Below are positions 6,775-10,668 of a DNA stretch of 10,668 nt, piece after piece. The first letter of the stretch is position 1, and every line of letters starts with the position of its first letter. The notes beneath the pieces were generated by a model. That model ran no database searches and had not been told where the DNA came from. It saw only the letters and a list, made by a program, of their open reading frames with translations. Source of the stretch: RGIG464 sp045643185. GTDB taxonomy: Bacteria > Myxococcota_A > Bradymonadia > UBA4248. The position numbers were made by a program, and so were the translations under genes. The stretch is taken from NCBI GenBank assembly GCA_045643185.1, contig JAZUKH010000017.1, positions 1 to 10,668 of the forward strand, given 5' to 3'.

Positions 6775-7176
6775 TTATTTCACAACAATATTCAACGGCG
6801 CGGCGCGCAACTGTGTCGCACGCAAAGCCACCTGTCGATATAACTCGCCTATGGCTTCACAAGTTGAGCTTTTTGAACCAGCTTCTTTAGAATACTCGGC
6901 CACTTTTTGAATAATGTCGTCACTGACCTCATATCTGTCCACGTGAGCCACGATGTTAGCAGCGTCCTCGCGAAGTTCAGGCGCAATGTTATCGATCGCA
7001 CGCATAATGTGTTCGCAATCATCCTGACGCGTCGCACTGGCGACTTCGCTAGTAAACACAACAAGCCGCTCAAGTTCAGGCAGAACAGGCACTTCCTCAA
7101 CAACCTGAGCTTGTGCCGAATGACTGATGGAAAGACAACAGACCAACAAAAGTGATGCGAAAAGAACTCGTTTCAT
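6775..7176 (-). CDS. Small periplasmic protein, relative of the lipoprotein central domain
   Basis: A 133-residue protein of unknown function. The N-terminus is a type I signal peptide with predicted cleavage after AQA (residue 23). The two cysteines at 13-14 lie inside the hydrophobic core and do not make a lipobox. The mature part is about 110 residues and mostly helical, with Cys54 and Cys106, which could form a disulfide. Residues 36-122 resemble residues about 95-185 of the 351-residue lipoprotein: a hydrophobic helix, a (E/D)(N/D)C(A/E) motif at the first cysteine, about 50-56 residues, then a (K/T)CE motif. An AAGGA ribosome-binding site precedes the ATG. The gene follows a strong terminator, so it should have its own promoter; TATACT near 7220 on the minus strand is a possible -10 without a good -35. 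A shared binding or structural module is inference. Confidence 0.82.
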   Translation of the reverse strand: MKRVLFASLLLVCCLSISHSAQAQVVEEVPVLPELERLVVFTSEVASATRQDDCEHIMRAIDNIAPELREDAANIVAHVDRYEVSDDIIQKVAEYSKEAGSKSSTCEAIGELYRQVALRATQLRAAPLNIVVK

Positions 7177-7224
7177 GGCATTCCTTCGTCAAATTTCACA
7201 GAATTGAACCATGAATGAGTATAC

Positions 7225-7255
7225 AAAAAAAGGGCGACTTTCGTCGCCCTTTTTT
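7225..7255 (-). terminator. Intrinsic terminator after the small Ala-rich lipoprotein gene (bidirectional in form)
   Basis: A perfect 7-bp stem GGGCGAC/GTCGCCC (7232-7249, 4-nt loop) is flanked by seven A on one side and six T on the other, so it works in form on both strands. On the minus strand it lies 27 nt after the stop codon of the 117-residue lipoprotein gene. Confidence 0.9.
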
Positions 7256-7281
7256 AAAAAATCTACGCTTTATCGCCTAAA

Positions 7282-7635
7282 TTATTCAGCAGCGGGAGCG
7301 TCGGCAGCGGGAGCGTCAGCAGCGGGAGCAGCATCAGCAGCAGCGGCATCAGCGTCAGCGGCAGGAGCAGCTGCGTCAGCGGCAGGGGCAGCTGCGTCAG
7401 CGGCAGGGGCAGCAGCGTCAGCGGCAGGAGCAGCAGCGTCAGCAGCTTTGGCTGCGTCATCGGCTTTAGCAGCGTCATCAGCTTTGGCAGCATCATCGGC
7501 TTTGGCAGCATCGGCGGCAGGAGCTGCAGCATCGGCAGCGGCATCAGCAGCAGGAGCAGCAGCATCTTTATTGCAGGCAACAAAGCCCATCATGCAAACC
7601 ATGAGAACAGCGGCGATAAGAAAACGAATATTCAT
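7282..7635 (-). CDS. Small Ala/Asp/Pro-rich repeat lipoprotein
   Basis: A 117-residue lipoprotein of unknown function. The signal peptide is MNIRFLIAAVLMVCMMGFVAC with Cys21 as the lipid attachment site; it has Phe at -3, like the 351-residue lipoprotein. The rest is almost entirely Ala, Asp, Pro and Lys. It contains three KADDAA hexapeptides (45-62), four AAAPAAD heptapeptides (67-94), then AAPAADAP units to the C-terminal Glu. It is acidic and has no globular domain. The matching heptapeptides in the 351-residue lipoprotein suggest a shared origin for the linkers. AGGAG lies 9 nt before the ATG. An ATG 29 codons upstream in frame lacks a signal peptide and is rejected. It could be an extended periplasmic spacer or surface lipoprotein; that is inference. 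Confidence 0.85.
   Translation of the reverse strand: MNIRFLIAAVLMVCMMGFVACNKDAAAPAADAAADAAAPAADAAKADDAAKADDAAKADDAAKAADAAAPAADAAAPAADAAAPAADAAAPAADADAAAADAAPAADAPAADAPAAE
7354..7437 (-). repeat. 21-bp tandem repeats coding for AAAPAAD
   Basis: Four near-identical 21-bp units encode residues 67-94 of the small lipoprotein. They differ at a few bases, so they are older or less homogenised than the perfect 24-bp repeats at 5633. A separate set of three 18-bp units coding for KADDAA lies at 7450-7503. Confidence 0.8.
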
Positions 7636-7651
7636 AACTCTAAACTCCTTT

Positions 7652-7663
7652 ACCAAATTTGGT
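7652..7663. promoter_or_regulatory. 12-bp palindrome just upstream of the small lipoprotein ribosome-binding site
   Basis: ACCAAATTTGGT is a perfect palindrome about 17 nt upstream of the ATG. It abuts the AAAGGAG ribosome-binding site on the minus strand. It could be an operator or a 5' untranslated hairpin, or it may be chance. Confidence 0.3.
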
Positions 7664-7818
7664 TTTTTAGACTCACATCCATGTGCGGAAAGAAATCTTA
7701 TCATGCAAATACGTCCAAACAACTATGACGCAAGTTTGACGCATGACATAAGCGGGCTTTTATGCTTTTGAAAATGTATTGGCAATAAAAAAACGTCGAA
7801 CCCTCACCTTTTATTCCC

Positions 7819-7848
7819 AAAAAAAACTGCTAGTTTGCGAATATCGCA
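7819..7848 (-). terminator. Possible terminator of mnmA
   Basis: On the minus strand a short hairpin TGCGA-TAT-TCGCA (7836-7848) is followed, after nine bases that can form a tiny AACT/AGTT stem, by eight T (7819-7826). It lies about 50 nt after the mnmA stop codon. The gap between stem and T-tract lowers confidence. Confidence 0.45.
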
Positions 7849-7895
7849 TTTTGAGAGCCGCCGAACGACCGTCCGCAAGTGCTCATATCGTTATT

Positions 7896-8951
7896 CTATA
7901 AGGCATTGCCGTCAACCAGCCATCCTCTTCCAAGAACGACGTTACCATCATAAAAGACGAGTGTCTGGCCGGGCGTAGCGGCGTGAACAGGTTCATCGAA
8001 CGTCATGCGGATGCGATCACCAAGCTTTTCGAGCGTCCCCATCACGGCCTGATGGCGATAACGGATCTGTGCGCTGCAACGCGTCGGCACGCTGTCGACG
8101 TTCCAAAACACGTCTGCCGCCTCAACGACGCGCGTGTCGAGCGTGCGGCCATTCGTGGTCACATCCACATTGTCGGGACCGACATGCGACACCCAGACCG
8201 GACGCGCGGGCGCCAGGTTACCCAAACCGTGACGCTGACCGACCGTGTAGCGGTGAAGCCCTTCGTGCTGACCCGCCAGTTTGCCATCCACTACAAAACG
8301 CCCTAGATGCACCGGCATTCGGAAGATGTCCCAAAGCGTTTCGGCAAAGGTCTGCCCCGGACGAGTGATGCAGACATTCTGACTGTCCGCCGCCTTGGCT
8401 GAAGGAAGCGCGTAGTGTTCGGCCAAGGCTCGAACCTGCGTCTTTTCATAACCACCCAGTGGAAACATCACGTGTTCCAGAATCGACGAGGGCAATCCTG
8501 AAAGAAAATAGCTCTGGTCTTTACGAACATCCGCACCACGCGCAATACATTTTTTACCGGCATAGTCGACGATCTGCGCATAATGACCTGTTGCCATGTG
8601 CGTACAACCAAGTTCAAGACAAAACGGAACCAAGCGACCAAACTTGATCCACTCGTTGCAGCGCACACAGGGACTCGGCGTGCGCGCCCGAGCGTACTCA
8701 TCGCACGCGTATTTCAAGATCAGACGCTTAAAATCAGCCGACACGTCACAAACATGGTGTTCAATGCCCAAAAATGACGCCGTCTGGCGCGCCTTCTCCA
8801 CAGCCGAATCGCCAGCGCACACGTTCGAACCTTCCTGATCGTCCTGGACTTTCAGCGTCACCGCGATGACTTCGTAGCCCTGATCCCGCAAAAGAAGTGC
8901 CGCAAGCGAACTATCGACGCCGCCACTCAACGCAACCCCGATCTTTGTCAT
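7896..8951 (-). CDS. mnmA: tRNA-specific 2-thiouridylase MnmA
   Basis: MnmA activates U34 of the glutamate, glutamine and lysine tRNAs with ATP and replaces oxygen with sulfur, in the cytosol. The protein has 351 residues, slightly shorter than the usual 360-370. The N-terminal PP-loop is SGGVDSS at residues 9-15. The first catalytic cysteine region is TPSPCVRCNEWIKFG (Cys95 and Cys98). TGHY is at 121-124 and KDQSYFL at 144-150. The second catalytic cysteine is Cys194 in DSQNVC, and the central-domain motif HRYTVGQRHGLG is at 233-244. The C-terminal barrel is complete. The start has AAGGAG 8 nt upstream; an in-frame ATG 19 codons earlier would run through the hairpin region and is rejected. 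The upstream esterase is on the same strand but a strong terminator lies between them, so mnmA should have its own start in the short leader, where I see no good promoter. Confidence 0.96.
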   Translation of the reverse strand: MTKIGVALSGGVDSSLAALLLRDQGYEVIAVTLKVQDDQEGSNVCAGDSAVEKARQTASFLGIEHHVCDVSADFKRLILKYACDEYARARTPSPCVRCNEWIKFGRLVPFCLELGCTHMATGHYAQIVDYAGKKCIARGADVRKDQSYFLSGLPSSILEHVMFPLGGYEKTQVRALAEHYALPSAKAADSQNVCITRPGQTFAETLWDIFRMPVHLGRFVVDGKLAGQHEGLHRYTVGQRHGLGNLAPARPVWVSHVGPDNVDVTTNGRTLDTRVVEAADVFWNVDSVPTRCSAQIRYRHQAVMGTLEKLGDRIRMTFDEPVHAATPGQTLVFYDGNVVLGRGWLVDGNAL

Positions 8952-8976
8952 GAACGAGTCTCCTTTTCTAACCAAA

Positions 8977-9006
8977 GCGGCCGTTGGCCGCAAGCGCCGA
9001 AGGCGC
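8977..9006. other. Two short GC hairpins in the mnmA leader
   Basis: GCGGCC-GTT-GGCCGC (8977-8991) and GCGCC-GAA-GGCGC (8994-9006) lie back to back between the esterase terminator and the mnmA ribosome-binding site. They may be leader RNA hairpins affecting mnmA expression. No function is visible. Confidence 0.55.
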
Positions 9007-9008
9007 AC

Positions 9009-9057
9009 AAAAAAGCGAGCCGTATTGCCGGGACGAAGTCACGGTCAATAGGCTCGC
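9009..9057 (-). terminator. Intrinsic terminator of the esterase gene
   Basis: A long stem pairs GCGAGCC (9015-9021) with GGCTCGC (9051-9057), TATTG with CAATA, CCG with CGG, and GAC with GTC around a 3-nt loop. Only small bulges interrupt it. On the minus strand it is followed directly by six T (9014-9009). It is unusually long for a terminator. Confidence 0.82.
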
Positions 9058-9058
9058 T

Positions 9059-9094
9059 CGCCCGAAGAATGCCGCAACGCGGCATCGAAGGGCG
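9059..9094. other. Two-tier hairpin after the esterase gene
   Basis: CGCCC/GGGCG outer and ATGCCGC/GCGGCAT inner stems, separated by small internal loops, with loop AAC. It sits next to the terminator at 9009-9057 and lacks its own T-tract. It may protect the 3' end of the esterase mRNA or belong to a repeat. Confidence 0.55.
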
Positions 9095-9114
9095 CCCCCC
9101 AAAAAATAAAAAAA

Positions 9115-9846
9115 TTAAATGATGTATGACAGGAAATACGGCAATTGAACGCGCCACCAAGGCCAATCGTGGTTCACATCCGAACCCCAGAAATCACACC
9201 AGGCTGGGATGCCTTTCGCTTCGAAGACCGCTTTGAGTGCCGACGTGTCGCGGACCATTTCGTCTTCCCACGCGCCCTGACCGCAGCACGCAATGATCTG
9301 TCCCTGACGATAGCGTTCGAGAAACCACGGATCCTCGCAATTCGGCAGGTAACAAAGCGGCGCATTGAAGTAAACATTGTCGTCGATGTAATCGCCCATG
9401 AAATAATTGAGGCTGTAAAGACCGCTCAACGCAATGACGCCCGTAAAACAGTCCGGATGACGAAGATAGAAATTCATGGCGTGATAAGCGCCCATGCTGC
9501 ATCCCGTCACAATGATATCATCACGACCGCAGCGTTCTTTGATGAACGGCACGACTTCGTGGATCACGTAGGCATCGTAGTCGTTATGGCGATTCGCGCG
9601 ATCCCAGGGGGCGGCGTCATAGTTCATCCATGACTCGCTGTCTGCGCTCCCGATCGTAATGATCATCAGACGTCCTTCATCCACAAAGCCGCGAACGGCA
9701 TCGACCATGCCGAAGCCCTCAAATTCCGTGAATGAACCACCACTCGACGGAAATACCAGCATGGGACGCCCAGAATGACCATACACGTGAAGCGGCATCT
9801 CATGCCAGAGATGATCACTGTACCAGTTGTAATACTCTTTATTCAT
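9115..9846 (-). CDS. Putative esterase, alpha/beta-hydrolase fold (esterase D-like family)
   Basis: A 243-residue cytosolic protein with no signal peptide. It fits the compact family of putative esterases that start with an EYxxWYS segment. A P-S-SGG stretch at 33-37 is likely to form the oxyanion region. DAESW-like DSESWMNYD is at 69-77, the nucleophile elbow GCSMG is at 115-119 with Ser117, and His226 in NHDWPWW near the C-terminus is the probable base. The acid is probably among Glu194/Asp195 in GAWEDEM or Asp200. Length is normal for the family. Substrates are unknown. AGGAGG lies 5 nt before the ATG. It is divergent from ribD across a 349-nt gap and is followed by a strong terminator, so it is probably transcribed alone. 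Confidence 0.88.
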   Translation of the reverse strand: MNKEYYNWYSDHLWHEMPLHVYGHSGRPMLVFPSSGGSFTEFEGFGMVDAVRGFVDEGRLMIITIGSADSESWMNYDAAPWDRANRHNDYDAYVIHEVVPFIKERCGRDDIIVTGCSMGAYHAMNFYLRHPDCFTGVIALSGLYSLNYFMGDYIDDNVYFNAPLCYLPNCEDPWFLERYRQGQIIACCGQGAWEDEMVRDTSALKAVFEAKGIPAWCDFWGSDVNHDWPWWRVQLPYFLSYII

Positions 9847-10195
9847 GAATTCCTCCTAACTTGCGTGTGTCGCCGAGCAAGCCATCGGCAATGGATGTCT
9901 CCAAATACCATAAGCGCCCACATGTATGCAAGCAATCTCTTACATTATTATATAGATCATCGCAGGCCCCGAACTGAGCGAAACGAAACGAATCAAAATT
10001 TATCGTGAGACGCCAAATTGCGTTTTGATCACGGATCGAATCGCTACATCAAAACGACGCGATTTTTGCACGTCACTACACTATTTTGAAAAAAACGAGT
10101 AAACTAGACGGTCTCATTTTTGAGGCGTCAAGGACGTTTTTTGCCCCAAACTCAGCGGGCACACAGAATGGATTTTTACGGGACAGGCAAAACGA
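9847..10195. promoter_or_regulatory. Divergent intergenic region between the esterase gene and ribD
   Basis: No gene is visible. It must carry promoters for both genes. On the minus strand TATAAT (9952-9947) is a possible -10 without a good -35, and TTGCTT-17-TATGGT (9935-9907) is a weak alternative. An inverted repeat lies at 10017-10063. Close to ribD, GACG (10117-10120 region), CGTC and a further GACG followed by six T could form short alternative hairpins. No FMN riboswitch consensus is visible upstream of ribD. Confidence 0.45.
10017..10063. repeat. Inverted repeat in the esterase-ribD gap
   Basis: CGTTTTGAT (10021-10029) and ATCAAAACG (10048-10056) are perfect 9-bp inverted arms 18 nt apart. 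Flanking ATTGCG and CGCGAT can pair as well if a CGA bulge is allowed. It could be an operator or a cruciform/hairpin in a leader. Confidence 0.6.
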
Positions 10196-10668
10196 ATGGA
10201 AGACCGAGATTGGATGCACATGGCGTTAACGGAAGCTGCAAAAGCGGACTGGTATGCCCATCCCAACCCGATGGTCGGCGCCGTCATCGTGAAAGACGAC
10301 GTCATGCTCGGGTGCGGCTACCATCACGGAGCAGGCAACCCGCACGCAGAAGTGGAAGCCCTGCAGGATGCACAGCGACGTGGTTTTGACGTCAAAGACG
10401 CGACGATCTATGTCACGCTGGAACCCTGTAACCATTTTGGCCGAACGCCGCCATGCACCGAAGCGCTGATCCGGGCCGGCATACGTCGCGCCGTGATCGG
10501 TTCGGTCGACACCGACGTCCGCGTTCGAGGCGCCGGCATACAACGCTTGCAGGAAGCCGGCATCGAGTGTGTCGTGGGATGCCTTGAAACCGAGCTCAAA
10601 GCGCTCAACGCCGCCTTTTTTAAACGCACCTCAACGGGCATGCCCTTCGTCACGGCCAAATGGGCTAT
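10196..10668 (+). CDS. ribD: Riboflavin biosynthesis protein RibD, deaminase part (cut by window end)
   Basis: RibD deaminates the GTP-derived pyrimidine and then reduces its ribosyl chain, the early steps of riboflavin synthesis in the cytosol. The first 157 residues are visible and cover the zinc cytidine-deaminase-like domain. Features are MHMALTEA near the start, HPNPMVGAVIVKDD (about 24-37), the HAE zinc/catalytic motif in NPHAEVEAL (about 49-57), and the zinc motif PCNHFGRTPPC (about 80-90). The region after residue 145 enters the linker to the reductase domain, which is outside the window. The ATG at 10196 is chosen because it places the MHMAL motif at the usual distance. No good Shine-Dalgarno is present (GGACAGG about 9 nt upstream). 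It is the only plus-strand protein gene here and is divergent from the esterase gene. Confidence 0.95.
   Translation, partial: MEDRDWMHMALTEAAKADWYAHPNPMVGAVIVKDDVMLGCGYHHGAGNPHAEVEALQDAQRRGFDVKDATIYVTLEPCNHFGRTPPCTEALIRAGIRRAVIGSVDTDVRVRGAGIQRLQEAGIECVVGCLETELKALNAAFFKRTSTGMPFVTAKWA

Noticed and set aside
7282..7635. CRISPR-like or satellite repeats in the Ala-rich gene
   Set aside because: The repeats are short, contiguous and in frame with a lipoprotein; there are no spacers.
7211..7771. A 186-codon plus-strand Ala/Ser-rich open frame
   Set aside because: It is the antisense reading of the repeat lipoprotein and its flanks; the minus-strand frame has a signal peptide, lipobox and ribosome-binding site.
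10064..10195. FMN riboswitch in front of ribD
   Set aside because: The conserved RFN segments are not present.

Overview
The window looks like a chromosomal segment from a Gram-negative bacterium of the broad Myxococcota/Bradymonadota (former deltaproteobacterial) type. That placement is inference. It rests on a cysteine-rich lipoprotein carrying an NCGACG-type motif, a divergent SspB adaptor that resembles the myxobacterial form, and several lipoproteins with type II signal peptides. Base composition is intermediate. All protein genes except the last (ribD) lie on the minus strand, so the window is best read from right to left.

Right end to about 7.9 kb: a divergent intergenic region separates ribD (plus strand, cut by the window end) from an alpha/beta-hydrolase esterase. 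The esterase is followed by a string of hairpins that includes a good intrinsic terminator, and then by mnmA (tRNA 2-thiouridylase). From 7.6 to 4.4 kb: a very small Ala/Asp/Pro-rich lipoprotein, a 133-residue periplasmic protein, a 351-residue Ala-rich lipoprotein whose central domain resembles that 133-residue protein (two similarly spaced cysteines), and an SspB-type ClpXP adaptor with an acidic linker and a ClpX-docking-like C-terminus. Strong intrinsic terminators separate several of these genes, so they are mostly single transcription units.

From 4.0 to 2.6 kb is a 446-residue cysteine-rich lipoprotein built from four six-cysteine repeats. Its probable promoter contains an alternating AT tract with a 16-bp palindrome. 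From 2.5 kb to the left edge: a near-consensus promoter drives tRNA-Val(CAC), which has its own terminator. An S9-family prolyl-oligopeptidase-type peptidase follows, and then the start of riboflavin synthase (ribE), cut by the window edge. The riboflavin genes ribD and ribE therefore sit at opposite ends on opposite strands.

The most unexplained element is a 247-nt non-coding block (6464-6710). Several strong hairpins are enclosed by a complementary 10-nt closing stem, which suggests an undescribed structured RNA or a mobile intergenic repeat. Hairpins with a C-GAA-G triloop recur there and in the esterase-mnmA gap. I saw no CRISPR array, insertion sequence, defence system or known riboswitch.
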